64,000 nucleotides of DNA from Achromobacter sp. HZ34 (GTDB lineage: Bacteria; Pseudomonadota; Gammaproteobacteria; Burkholderiales; Burkholderiaceae_B). A program made the position numbers and the translations under genes. Each line of letters opens with the position of its first letter. The stretch's first letter is position 1. Positions 1-8,394 of the stretch are shown piece by piece. The stretch covers positions 434,001 to 498,000 of the forward strand of contig NZ_NJIX01000001.1 in the NCBI RefSeq assembly GCF_002209485.1, in the 5' to 3' direction. Under the pieces are notes generated by a model that searched no databases, was not told where the DNA came from, and worked only from the letters and a program-made list of their open reading frames with translations.

Positions 1-2888
1 GCGCCGTGAACGTGCATCTCATCGTTGCCCTGCAGCGCCTGGCGCACGCAACCGAGCCCACGCCCGCCCAGGTCGACGAGGCGCTGGACGCCAGCCGTGC
101 GCTGATTACCCGCGTCGGCAACCAGTCCAACCTGATCCTGGATCCGGACCTGGACAGCTATTACGCCATGTCCTTGTCCATCCTGCGCTATCCCGCGTTA
201 CTGGACTCGGTACATGGCATCGGGAATCTGCTGCGCGGCGTCGATGCCGCGCCACGCTCGAAAAATGAGATGCGAGCACGCTATCTCGTTCTGGAAGGGC
301 AGATGGACGCCGTGTTGCAAGGCATGCGCTCCGATTTTTCCGAAGCGCGCGCCGCCAACGCCGCCTTGGGAGAATCCCTGCAGGAAGGCGTCGAAGCGTT
401 CCTGCAGTCGGTCGAACGTTACCGGGATGCCGCGCACGGCGTGCTGGATGGTGAAGGCGGGGCCGGCAGCGGCGCGCTGGCAGCCGTCGATGCGACGCAG
501 CAGGATCTGGTGCTGGCCGTGCGCAACGTCTGGTCGACCACGGACGTAGCGCTGGACAAGCTGCTGCATGTGCGCGTGAGCGGCCTGTACTCGCGCATGT
601 GGCTGCATCTGGGTACGGCCTTGTTCCTGCTGTTTTGCATCCTTTTCATGGTCTATTTCGTCGCGCAGCAGATCTCGCGGCCGCTGCGCCATCTGGCGCA
701 GGTGATGGACAAGGTCCGCCGTACCGGCGATCACAGCCAGCGCGCCAGTTGGGACAGCCAGGACGAGATCGGACAGCTGGTGCATGGCTTCAACGAGATG
801 CTGGAGCAACTGGACCATGAACGCGACAAGCAGAAAGAGCTGGCCGCGCGCGCCCGTGCCGCCGCGGCGCAGCAGTCGCTGGTCGAAGCCACGCCGGTGC
901 CCATGATGGTCACCGCCGTCCCGGGCCACGAGGTGCTGCATGCCAACCAGCCGGCCCTGGCCTGGCTGGGCGGGCGTAACACGGACCCCTGGATCTCCGG
1001 CCTGGATTCTTCGGTGCGCGCGCGCTTCTTCCAGCAGTTGTCGGATCACGACGCGGTGGATGAGTTCGAGGTGCTCTGGAAGGCGGGTGGCGAGCCGACC
1101 TGGGCCATGCTGTCCGCCCGCCGCCTGGACTTCCAGGGCCGCGACGCCATTCTGACGGCGTTCACACCCATCAACCAGATCAAGCTGATGGAGCAAAGGC
1201 TGGAGCTGTGGGCCAAGGTGTTCGAGGCTTCCTCCGAAGCCATCCTGATACTCGACCAGGAATGCCGGCTCCTGAGCGCCAACGCGGCCTTCTACCGGGC
1301 CACCGGCTACGCCCCCGGGGACGCGGCCGGCCAGCCGCCGTCGTTCATCACCATGGATGCCGGCGCGAATACGCAGCTGTCCTCGATGGCGGCCATCACC
1401 GCGCACGTCGAGCGCCGCGGTACATGGAGCGGAGAAGGATCGGTGCGGCGCCGCCGTGGCGGCGAGTTTCCTGCCTGGTTGATGGTCAACGCGGTGCGCA
1501 ACAAGCAGGGCAATGTTTCCCACTTCATCTGCACGGTCATCGATATCACGGACCGCAAGAAGAGCGAGGCACGCATACGCTTCCTGGCCGAACATGACGT
1601 CCTGACCGAGCTGCCCAATCGCGCGCTGTTCACCAAGCAGTTGCACACCGCGCTGAGTACAGGACCACAGGTGGCGAAGCGCTGCGCTGTACTCTTCATC
1701 GACCTGGATCGCTTCAAGGACATCAACGATTCCTTGGGCCATCATGTGGGCGACGGCTTGCTCAAGTCGATCTCGCGGCGCCTGCTTCAAGCCGTGCGCG
1801 GGGACGATACCGTCAGCCGACTGGGTGGCGATGAGTTCACCATCATCCTTACGGACGTAAGCGGCCGGGCCGACGTCGAACATCTGATCGCGGAACGGCT
1901 GCTGCCGCTGGTGCGACAGCCGCACGAGATTGCCGGCGTGACCTTGCAAGTGTCGTGCAGCGTGGGCGTCGCGATGTACCCGGAGGATGGGGCGGACATC
2001 GATACGCTGATGCAGAACGCCGATGCGGCGATGTACCAGGCCAAGGCTGCCGGTCGCAATCTGGTCAGGTTCTTTTCGCTGGAAATGGCGGAGCGCGCGC
2101 GCCAGCGGCTGGCGATCGAGGCAGGGCTGCGGGAAGCCATCGAGCGCAATGAGCTGTCGCTGGTTTTCCAGCCCTGCATCGATGCGCTGACGGGCCGGCT
2201 GGTGTCGACCGAGGCCTTGCTGCGTTGGACCAGCCCGCTGCTGGGCAAGGTGGAGCCGTCGCGCTTCATCCCCATCGCGGAAGAAACGCGGCAGATCATC
2301 CCCATCGGCGCCTGGGTCATCGAACAGGCATGCGGGCAGCTGAATGCGTGGCGGCGTGAAGGCCTGGTGGGCTTGCACATGTCGATCAATCTGTCCGCGA
2401 TACAACTGCGCGAACCGGATTTGATCGATACCTTGAAGGTGAGCTTGGCCAGGCATGGGATTGCGCCTGAAGCGCTGGAGCTGGAAATCACCGAGACTGT
2501 CCTGATGGGGGATGTCGAGGATTATCTGGAGCGGATCCGGGCGATACGCGCCTTGGGCGTCAAACTTTCGCTGGATGATTTCGGGACGGGGTATTCGAGC
2601 CTCAGCTACCTGAACCGGTTTCCGCTGGACCGCCTGAAGATCGATCGCGCATTTGTGCGTGACATGATCGATGCGCCGGCTGACCTGGCCGTGGTCAAGG
2701 CCATCGTCGAGTTGGGGCATGAACTGGGATTGCGGGTGGTGGCAGAGGGCGTGGAGATCGAGCCCGAGGCGCAGCTTCTGAGAGAGATAGGCTGCGATGA
2801 GCTGCAGGGTTATCTGTATGGAGAACCGATGCCCGGGGCGCGGCTGCAGGAATGGGCACGCGGCCGCGCCTTGGCCGATGCCGCGTAG
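1..2888 (+). CDS. Membrane-bound GGDEF/EAL sensor, 5' end cut by window
   Basis: Cyclic-di-GMP turnover protein whose reading frame is open to the first base, so its true start lies outside the window. Counting from a GTG at base 6: a helical, probably periplasmic sensor region up to about residue 195, a transmembrane segment (about 198-222), a HAMP domain (to about 275), two PAS-like regions (about 290-400 and 405-525), GGDEF (about 530-690) and EAL (about 705-950). The diguanylate cyclase site reads RLGGDEF near residue 606, and an RGDD inhibitory site lies five residues before it. The phosphodiesterase half keeps EALLRW, the DDFGTGYSS loop, the KIDRAF lysine and AEGVE. Both halves look catalytically competent, so the net direction cannot be read from sequence. 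It converges on the DUF4865 gene. Confidence 0.93.
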   Translation, partial: AVNVHLIVALQRLAHATEPTPAQVDEALDASRALITRVGNQSNLILDPDLDSYYAMSLSILRYPALLDSVHGIGNLLRGVDAAPRSKNEMRARYLVLEGQMDAVLQGMRSDFSEARAANAALGESLQEGVEAFLQSVERYRDAAHGVLDGEGGAGSGALAAVDATQQDLVLAVRNVWSTTDVALDKLLHVRVSGLYSRMWLHLGTALFLLFCILFMVYFVAQQISRPLRHLAQVMDKVRRTGDHSQRASWDSQDEIGQLVHGFNEMLEQLDHERDKQKELAARARAAAAQQSLVEATPVPMMVTAVPGHEVLHANQPALAWLGGRNTDPWISGLDSSVRARFFQQLSDHDAVDEFEVLWKAGGEPTWAMLSARRLDFQGRDAILTAFTPINQIKLMEQRLELWAKVFEASSEAILILDQECRLLSANAAFYRATGYAPGDAAGQPPSFITMDAGANTQLSSMAAITAHVERRGTWSGEGSVRRRRGGEFPAWLMVNAVRNKQGNVSHFICTVIDITDRKKSEARIRFLAEHDVLTELPNRALFTKQLHTALSTGPQVAKRCAVLFIDLDRFKDINDSLGHHVGDGLLKSISRRLLQAVRGDDTVSRLGGDEFTIILTDVSGRADVEHLIAERLLPLVRQPHEIAGVTLQVSCSVGVAMYPEDGADIDTLMQNADAAMYQAKAAGRNLVRFFSLEMAERARQRLAIEAGLREAIERNELSLVFQPCIDALTGRLVSTEALLRWTSPLLGKVEPSRFIPIAEETRQIIPIGAWVIEQACGQLNAWRREGLVGLHMSINLSAIQLREPDLIDTLKVSLARHGIAPEALELEITETVLMGDVEDYLERIRAIRALGVKLSLDDFGTGYSSLSYLNRFPLDRLKIDRAFVRDMIDAPADLAVVKAIVELGHELGLRVVAEGVEIEPEAQLLREIGCDELQGYLYGEPMPGARLQEWARGRALADAA

Positions 2889-2929
2889 GCGCGGGTTTGG
2901 GGGTGCTGGGTCAAGCCAGCCGCCAGCCA

Positions 2930-3019
2930 AACCAGGGCTAAGCCGGGGCTAAGCCGGGGCTAAACCAGCGCCAAACCAGGGCTAAACCGCGCGCGAAACC
3001 GCAGGCTAAACCACGGGCG
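2930..3019. repeat. Eight degenerate 11-bp tandem units between convergent genes
   Basis: About eight head-to-tail copies of an 11-bp unit with consensus AACCAGGGCTA. Copies at 2930, 2941, 2952, 2963 and 2974 are exactly in register; later ones are degenerate and include one 12-bp unit. The array fills the gap between the GGDEF/EAL stop and the DUF4865 stop. The period is close to one DNA helical turn. No open frame uses it. Confidence 0.85.
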
Positions 3020-3032
3020 GCCGGGCCTGCCC

Positions 3033-3611
3033 TCAGCGTACGGCTAAGGGAAGCTGGTCGAGGAGGGGACGCGCCAGGTGCAGCACTTCATACGTCACCG
3101 CGTCCTTGGCGGCGCGTTCGTTGGCTTCGCGCACGACGACGCGGGTGATACGCCAGGCAGCGGTGTCCACGCCCACGGTGGCGGCGATGACGCCGTTCTC
3201 GGCCGCCACGGCCCGGTTGCGCGCGACTTCCAGGGCGTAGGCCGCGCCCAGGTCCTGGTCAAGCGGGATGTCCACTTCCTCTTTTTGCACATAGCGCGCT
3301 TGCTGGCCGGTGCCGCGCCGCGCGTCCAGGACGATGCGGGTGTCGATGTTGGCGCGGCCGAAGCTGTCGGTGACGGTCTTGTAGCGATTCTCCAGCAGGA
3401 AATCGCGCAGGCCCTGGTCGTCCTGCCACAGATATAGCGAGGAGTAGCTGTGGCTGATGGCGCCCAGTTGGCCTGCCTCGCGCAGCAGGAAACCCTTGAA
3501 GTACAGCCTTGGCGTGGCGTCCCACAATGTGCCGCGCTCCGCGGCCCGGCGGCGGATGATGCCCAGGTCGTAGTCGGCGGGCAGGCGGTGGGTGTAGTGA
3601 GCGATAAGCAT
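3033..3611 (-). CDS. DUF4865 family protein
   Basis: A 192-residue soluble protein of the DUF4865 family, recognised from the N-terminal MLIAHYTHRLPADYDL segment and the GTLWDATPRLYFKGFL stretch. No biochemical function is known to me for this family; it is commonly found beside a LysR gene, as here. The frame stays open further upstream, but ATG 3611 is chosen because CTGGAG sits about 9 nt before it and homologues begin this way. It is divergent from the LysR gene at 3825 and is its most likely target. No signal peptide or membrane segment is seen. Confidence 0.8.
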   Translation of the reverse strand: MLIAHYTHRLPADYDLGIIRRRAAERGTLWDATPRLYFKGFLLREAGQLGAISHSYSSLYLWQDDQGLRDFLLENRYKTVTDSFGRANIDTRIVLDARRGTGQQARYVQKEEVDIPLDQDLGAAYALEVARNRAVAAENGVIAATVGVDTAAWRITRVVVREANERAAKDAVTYEVLHLARPLLDQLPLAVR

Positions 3612-3736
3612 GGTCGAACTCCAGGAAATGGGATTTGTCCTGTGCCTGAATGGGACGCTGCCCACTTGTGAAGAGAAAACGGGAGGGCACAGAACACGGT
3701 TGCCACAGGTATGGACGACAGCGTATCGCCAGGACT

Positions 3737-3790
3737 ATGATTTAAAAATACGATCTACACGTATTTCAATGATTTAAAAATTAAATCATT
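3737..3790. promoter_or_regulatory. AT-rich operator region between DUF4865 gene and LysR
   Basis: An AT-rich island in GC-rich surroundings. It holds AAATACG-N7-CGTATTT (3746-3766, perfect arms), AATGATTTAA-AAA-TTAAATCATT (3768-3790, perfect 10-bp arms), and a direct repeat ATGATTTAAAAAT at 3737 and 3769, exactly 32 bp or three helical turns apart. This is the expected layout for a LysR-type regulator binding between divergent genes. Confidence 0.7.
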
Positions 3791-3824
3791 GGGAGCGAGG
3801 CGCGGCCTCTGCTGGAGATGAACG

Positions 3825-4685
3825 ATGAAAACCCTGGATATCGAAGCCGTCCGAGCGTTCGTCCTGACCGCCGACATGAAAAGCTTCACCCGCGCCGCGG
3901 AGGTGATGGACACGACCCAGTCCACCATCAGCCTGAAGATCCGTCGCCTGGAATCCATGCTGGGTCGCCGCCTGCTGGACCGCACGCCGCGCCTGGTGCG
4001 GCTGTCGGCCGACGGCGGGGCATTCCTGCCGGCGGCGCGCACCCTGGTAGCGGCGCACCAGGGCGCGTTCAATGCTTTCTCGGATGCCCAGCCGCGCCGT
4101 CTGGTGGTGGGCGTGAGCCACCATGTGGTCGGCGCTGAATTGCCTCGCATGCTGCAAGGGCTGAACCGCGCCGATCCCACGCTGATCCTGGAAATGCGCA
4201 TCGCGTCATCGCGCGACGTGCTGGATGAATTTGACGCGGGCCGCCTCGATGCCGGCGTAGTACTACGCCACGACAGCCGACGCCTGGATGGTGAGTTGCT
4301 GCTGGAGGAGGGCTTCGGCTGGATGGGCGCGCCGGATTTCGAATGGACACCTGGCCAGCCGCTGCGGCTGGCGACCCAGGCCGAACCTTGCAGCGTGCGC
4401 GCGATGGCACTGGACGCGCTGGCGCAGGCCGCAGTGCCCTGGATGGAAGTGTTCGTCGGCGGCGGTGTTTCGACCATCGGGGCCGCGGTGTCCGCGGGGC
4501 TTGCGGTGGCCGCCCTGGGCCGCCGAGTGGCGCCAGCAGGGACGATGGATCTGGGGCCACGCCTGGGGCTGCCCCCGCTACCGACGCGTGATGTAGTCCT
4601 GCACACCGGCCCGACGGACGCCCAGGCCCGCGGCGCACTACGCGCGCTGGGCGCGGCGATCCGTGCTACGGCGGTAGGGGGATAA
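3825..4685 (+). CDS. LysR family transcriptional regulator
   Basis: A 286-residue LysR regulator. The N-terminal winged helix-turn-helix covers about residues 3-62 (AVRAFVLTADMKSFTRAAEV, then STISLKIRRLE) and is followed by the usual linker helix and periplasmic-binding-like effector domain. ATG 3825 has GGAG about 8 nt upstream. It is divergent from the DUF4865 gene with a strongly symmetrical AT-rich region between them, so autoregulation plus control of DUF4865 is the simplest reading. The effector is unknown. Confidence 0.9.
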   Translation: MKTLDIEAVRAFVLTADMKSFTRAAEVMDTTQSTISLKIRRLESMLGRRLLDRTPRLVRLSADGGAFLPAARTLVAAHQGAFNAFSDAQPRRLVVGVSHHVVGAELPRMLQGLNRADPTLILEMRIASSRDVLDEFDAGRLDAGVVLRHDSRRLDGELLLEEGFGWMGAPDFEWTPGQPLRLATQAEPCSVRAMALDALAQAAVPWMEVFVGGGVSTIGAAVSAGLAVAALGRRVAPAGTMDLGPRLGLPPLPTRDVVLHTGPTDAQARGALRALGAAIRATAVGG

Positions 4686-4700
4686 GAGCCAGCCTTCGAT

Positions 4701-5291
4701 TCAAGCAGCCAACAGATAACGCTGCAGCAGATCGCCGAAGCGGTCATAAGCCGCATTGGCACCGGCCAGCACGGCGTCGTGTTCCTCGGCGGAGATGGCG
4801 TCGCTGTCCAGGGCGGCCACGAAGCGGCGCCACACGAGGGCGCGGCCTTCAGGATACGCGGCAAGATTGCGCGCTCCGAAATTGGCGTCCAGGCCCAGGG
4901 TCTGTTGCACCTGCTTGAGCAGGAAGGCGGCGCCCAACGTCGAGCCTTCCGACACATACAGCCAGCCCAGTGCTTGTGGCATGGCGACGCGGCCGGTGGC
5001 CAGGGGCTCCTGCGGAATGTCCTTGTCCAGGTCTTGCATGTCCGCAACGGCGGCTTCGACGCGCCCACGCACGGCCAGGTCGGGAACGGCTGCCTGGATG
5101 CGGGCATCGTCGAACAGGTGCTCGACATCGCGCTGGAAGATGTACTGCGCGGCGACGAAACCGGCATAGCGCTCACGTGACTCGAAGGGCTTGCCTTGCT
5201 CCATCAGGGCGTGCATGCGTTCGTGCTGGTCGTTGGTCCCGTGCTTGAGCCGGAACGAAAGCGTGGCGGGCAGGTCGAGGACGGTGTTCAT
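4701..5291 (-). CDS. Biliverdin-producing heme oxygenase
   Basis: A 196-residue heme oxygenase of the bacterial HmuO/BphO type, which would open heme to biliverdin, iron and CO using an external reductase. His23 in NDQHERMH fits the proximal heme ligand, and LGWLYVSEGSTLGAAFL fits the distal-helix signature of the family. Length is normal and there is no signal, so it is cytoplasmic. ATG 5291 begins the conserved part; no clear Shine-Dalgarno is seen. No phytochrome or heme-uptake gene is adjacent, so iron acquisition versus chromophore supply cannot be decided here. Confidence 0.85.
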   Translation of the reverse strand: MNTVLDLPATLSFRLKHGTNDQHERMHALMEQGKPFESRERYAGFVAAQYIFQRDVEHLFDDARIQAAVPDLAVRGRVEAAVADMQDLDKDIPQEPLATGRVAMPQALGWLYVSEGSTLGAAFLLKQVQQTLGLDANFGARNLAAYPEGRALVWRRFVAALDSDAISAEEHDAVLAGANAAYDRFGDLLQRYLLAA

Positions 5292-5425
5292 GGCTGGGAG
5301 GATCCGAAGCGGATGTGGGCGATGAAGAATCAGGGGCGGCAGAACCAAGCCAACAGGGTAGCAGTTTTGGTCTGGGCGCACCGGCCGCGCTATTTCCCCG
5401 CAGCGCGGCGCGGCGCTGCCCGGTC

Positions 5426-6220
5426 TCAGGGCGCTGAGCGTGCGGCGTCGTCGTAAAGCGAAGCGTCGTGTTCCAGCCACCAGGTCGGGAAGAAGGGCAC
5501 GCGGGTGTCGACCATGCTGGTCCATGAGCCCGACATCCGGCGATCGAGCATGGCGATATGGGCATGCGCGCGTGACAGCACGAAATGCTTGTGGCCGGGG
5601 AACAGGACATCCACCTTCAGTGCAGCCAGGCGGCGCACGGACGCGCGGTAGGCGCGGAAGTCCGTATCCGCGTTGACGGTGCCGTGGCCACCCTCGGCGA
5701 AGCAGGTGTCGCCGCCGAACAGCACGCTGCGGCCGTCCAGTGTGGCCAGTAGCGAGATGGAGTCGTCGCTATGGCCCGGCGTGTGTATCACCTGCAGGGT
5801 AATGGCACCTACCTCGATCGCATCGCCATCCTCCAGCGGACGATCCACCCGCGCGCGGCGCGATCCCACGCCATGCCGTTCGACGTGCGAGGCCGGCCAC
5901 AATTGCTCCTCAAGCGTGCGCACGCCCAGGCGATGCACGGCCAGGCGGGCGCCCGTCGCCGCTACCCACCAGACGGCACCGCGTCCATGGTCCCAGTGGG
6001 CGTGCGTAAGGATGATGTTCTTAATGGCGGCCATCTCGATGCCGTCTTCGATCATTCGGTCGCGGATCTCTTCGGGCGCGATGCCGCTGCCGGCATCGAT
6101 CATCGCGGCTACGCCCTGGTTCTCGATGACGTAGACATGGGAATCGCAGGGATGAGAAAGGCCCACGCCACCGCCGCCCACCATGTGGACGGAAGTCTGG
6201 CCCGATTGGAAAATCTTCAT
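5426..6220 (-). CDS. MBL-fold metallo-hydrolase
   Basis: A 264-residue metallo-beta-lactamase-fold hydrolase. Metal motifs are complete: THAHWDH (His73, His75, Asp77, His78), TPGHSDD, GGDTCF and PGHKHF, consistent with a dinuclear site of the AHL-lactonase/glyoxalase II group. CAGGAG lies 6-7 nt before ATG 6220. No export signal. It is the last gene of the operon that starts with the Bug receptor at 9471, about 77 nt after the DUF4392 gene, so a lactone, thioester or cyclic amide in that pathway is a plausible substrate. That is inference. Confidence 0.85.
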   Translation of the reverse strand: MKIFQSGQTSVHMVGGGGVGLSHPCDSHVYVIENQGVAAMIDAGSGIAPEEIRDRMIEDGIEMAAIKNIILTHAHWDHGRGAVWWVAATGARLAVHRLGVRTLEEQLWPASHVERHGVGSRRARVDRPLEDGDAIEVGAITLQVIHTPGHSDDSISLLATLDGRSVLFGGDTCFAEGGHGTVNADTDFRAYRASVRRLAALKVDVLFPGHKHFVLSRAHAHIAMLDRRMSGSWTSMVDTRVPFFPTWWLEHDASLYDDAARSAP

Positions 6221-6297
6221 GTGTTTGCTCCTGCTGGAAGGTTGCTCGCGCTGTCGTGCCGGGCGGGTGCGGGCCCGAGCCCCTGCGCACGGGCTAT

Positions 6298-7356
6298 CTA
6301 TTGCGCCTGGGCCAGGCGCAGGACTTCCTGCATCAATTGGTAGATCGCCTGATTCGCCGCGCGCGAAGTGCCGTCCACGGTGTCCAGCGCCAGTCCGCTA
6401 TAGCCGTCGAAGGCGCCTTCGGCCAGCGGCGCGCTGATGCTGGCGGCGACTTCCGGCCAGTCGGGCAACAGGCCGGGGCGTTCATGCACCAGGGCCAGGG
6501 CGGCCGCGATGGCATAGGCGCCCCAATTGGACACGGCCGCGGGCAGCAGCAGGCCGACTTCGGTGGCGTCCAGCAGCCCGCCATCGCAAGGGCATGCGCA
6601 AGCGCCGCCGCCGCGCAGTTGCGGCGCCAGTCTGGCGCGTATGCGGCCGAAGCCGATCTCATTACCGCCGTCGCCCACGGCCACGGTCGGCAACCCGCGC
6701 GCGTGCAAGGCGGGCACGAGCAAGTGCGCGTGCGCCACCCATTCACTGTCCTTGGGCTTGCCGCTGCTGTTGTGAAACACGCCCAGTGCGTTCGGTCCGG
6801 GCTTTTCAATAAAGAAGCCGGCGGCAAGGCTGGGCAGGCGCTCCATCAGGCCGTCGATGAACGGTCCTGCCGCCGCCGCCCCGGTGGGAAAGGGCAACAC
6901 GAGGGCGGCGTTGTCGCGGCGACGCCAGGCAGCTTCGTCCAGTAGCGGCGTGCCGCCGGCCCGCACGGACGCCGCGATGCCGGGCAGGAAACGCGCTTCG
7001 GACAGGATGCAGCTGCGCACGCCCAACGCGCCGAAGACCCGCGCCAGGATCGCCACACCGGATGGGCCATCGGTCTCGCCGCGCGGCAGCCATTCGGGAT
7101 TGCCGGTCCCGGTGGCCAGGATGACCGTTGCGCCGGCTTGCACGGATTGCAGAACGTGGGCGACCTGTGTGCAGATGGGGCCGCCGCCCTGGGCGGCTCG
7201 GGCCTCCCGATAGCGGATCGCCGTACCGCCTTGCTGCGCCGGCTTGTTCTTCAGTTCCAGGTTGGCGATCTGGTCCAGGTACTCGAAGTACCAAGGATTG
7301 GATGCGCTCGAAGCAAGGCTGGCATGGCTTGCCGCTGCGGAGGCGTCATTGCTCAT
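6298..7356 (-). CDS. DUF4392 / D-glutamate cyclase-like protein
   Basis: A 352-residue cytoplasmic protein of the DUF4392 (D-glutamate cyclase C-terminal-like) family, recognised from VGDGGNEIGFG near residues 225-235, the early ILATGTGNPEWLPRGETDGP segment and AVSNWGAYAI. Family members are reported to convert D-glutamate to 5-oxo-D-proline. The frame is open upstream, but ATG 7356 is chosen: it overlaps the end of the preceding dehydrogenase gene by 11 nt and has GGAGAG in front. That overlap implies translational coupling. The Cys-rich GGGACACPCDGG loop near residues 240-250 is a noticeable local feature. Whether the substrate is really D-glutamate is not shown by sequence. Confidence 0.75.
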   Translation of the reverse strand: MSNDASAAASHASLASSASNPWYFEYLDQIANLELKNKPAQQGGTAIRYREARAAQGGGPICTQVAHVLQSVQAGATVILATGTGNPEWLPRGETDGPSGVAILARVFGALGVRSCILSEARFLPGIAASVRAGGTPLLDEAAWRRRDNAALVLPFPTGAAAAGPFIDGLMERLPSLAAGFFIEKPGPNALGVFHNSSGKPKDSEWVAHAHLLVPALHARGLPTVAVGDGGNEIGFGRIRARLAPQLRGGGACACPCDGGLLDATEVGLLLPAAVSNWGAYAIAAALALVHERPGLLPDWPEVAASISAPLAEGAFDGYSGLALDTVDGTSRAANQAIYQLMQEVLRLAQAQ

Positions 7357-8266
7357 GGACGCGCTCTCCGAATGCGACATCGGTCCACTGTTCCCACAAT
7401 TTGGAGATGGAGGCGTAGTCCAGGCGATCCAGTCCCGCGCCATGGGCAATTTCGTAGACCGTGTGTGAGGCCTGCATCGTGAACAGCGGCACGCCCAGTT
7501 CGCGCGCCAGTTCCAGCGCCAGGGCCGAATCCTTGCGGGCGTTGGCGGTCGGCATGCCACCTTCGAAATCCTGCTGGCGGATGCGTTCGCCGAAGCGATG
7601 GGTCAGCGGGCGCGACAAGCCCGAGTCGCGGCGCATCAGAGTATAGAACACATCCGGCGGCACGCCTGCCCTGGCGGCCAGGGCGGCGCCCTCCAGCAGC
7701 ATCACCATGGTGGTATGGGCCACCGCGTTGTTCACCAGCTTGGCCCGCATGCCGCTGCCCGTCTCGCCCAGGTGGAAGATTTCCTCGGCGGCGGCATCCA
7801 GGATGGGTTTGGCCCGGGCGTAGTCCTCGGCGGACGCGCCAACCAGGAACGTCGTCTTGCCTTCAGCCAGTTTGTGTACGCCGCCGATGATGGCGGCGTC
7901 CATGACCCGTGCGCCATGAGGCGCCACGCGGGCTTGCAGTGCCGCCACATCCTGCGGGCTGACGGTGCTGGTCTCGATGACCAGGCGGTCGCGCAGGTTA
8001 CCCTGCGCCAGCGCGTCGGCGGCGGCCAGGGATGCCGCGGGCGTGGGTAGCGACAAAAGAATGATGTCGCATTCCCCTGCCACCTGGGCGGCGTCCGCGG
8101 CGGCGCGCACGCCAATGCCACGCGCCACCGCGCTGCGCCCGGCGTCCCGGTCATGGCCCAGGACGTCGAAGTGGCGCAGCAGGGGAGTGGCCAAAGCCAT
8201 GCCGGCGTTACCCAGCCCGATGACGCCGACGGTCGGCTTTCGTTCGTTCATGATTGATGTGTCCAT
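7346..8266 (-). CDS. NAD(P)-dependent 3-hydroxyacid (HIBADH-like) dehydrogenase
   Basis: A 306-residue beta-hydroxyacid dehydrogenase. The Rossmann motif is GLGNAGMA near residue 17; the substrate loop and catalytic lysine are in GSGMRAKLVNN (Lys176). It resembles tartronate semialdehyde reductase and 3-hydroxyisobutyrate dehydrogenase. Start is uncertain between ATG 8266 and ATG 8251; neither has a clear Shine-Dalgarno. The leader carries a six-fold GGGTC array on the mRNA strand ending 24 nt before ATG 8266. It lies between a Bug receptor and DUF4392 in one operon and should oxidise or reduce a hydroxyacid intermediate. Confidence 0.88.
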   Translation of the reverse strand: MDTSIMNERKPTVGVIGLGNAGMALATPLLRHFDVLGHDRDAGRSAVARGIGVRAAADAAQVAGECDIILLSLPTPAASLAAADALAQGNLRDRLVIETSTVSPQDVAALQARVAPHGARVMDAAIIGGVHKLAEGKTTFLVGASAEDYARAKPILDAAAEEIFHLGETGSGMRAKLVNNAVAHTTMVMLLEGAALAARAGVPPDVFYTLMRRDSGLSRPLTHRFGERIRQQDFEGGMPTANARKDSALALELARELGVPLFTMQASHTVYEIAHGAGLDRLDYASISKLWEQWTDVAFGERVHEQ

Positions 8267-8290
8267 AAGAGAAAAAAGTGAAATGCTGGC

Positions 8291-8350
8291 GACCCGACCC
8301 GACCCGACCCGACCCGACCCGACCAGACCCGACCAGACCAGACCCGACTC
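8291..8350. repeat. Pentanucleotide GACCC array, G-quadruplex-forming on mRNA strand
   Basis: Twelve consecutive 5-bp units. The first six (8291-8320) are perfect GACCC; the rest are GACCC, GACCA or GACTC. On the minus strand, which is the mRNA strand of the flanking operon, the perfect part reads GGGTC six times: six G3 tracts with 2-nt loops, a textbook intramolecular quadruplex motif. It lies in the 128-nt gap between the Bug gene and the dehydrogenase gene. Confidence 0.95.
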
Positions 8351-8394
8351 GGCTCGGCTAAGCCTGGGCTCAGCCGGGCCGATTCACCGGCCGG

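Noticed and set aside
198-2930. Long open frame on the minus strand opposite the GGDEF/EAL gene
   Set aside because: It is a high-GC antisense shadow: no domain is recognisable, composition is His/Arg/Gln-rich as expected for reversed codons, and the plus strand encodes a clear multidomain protein.
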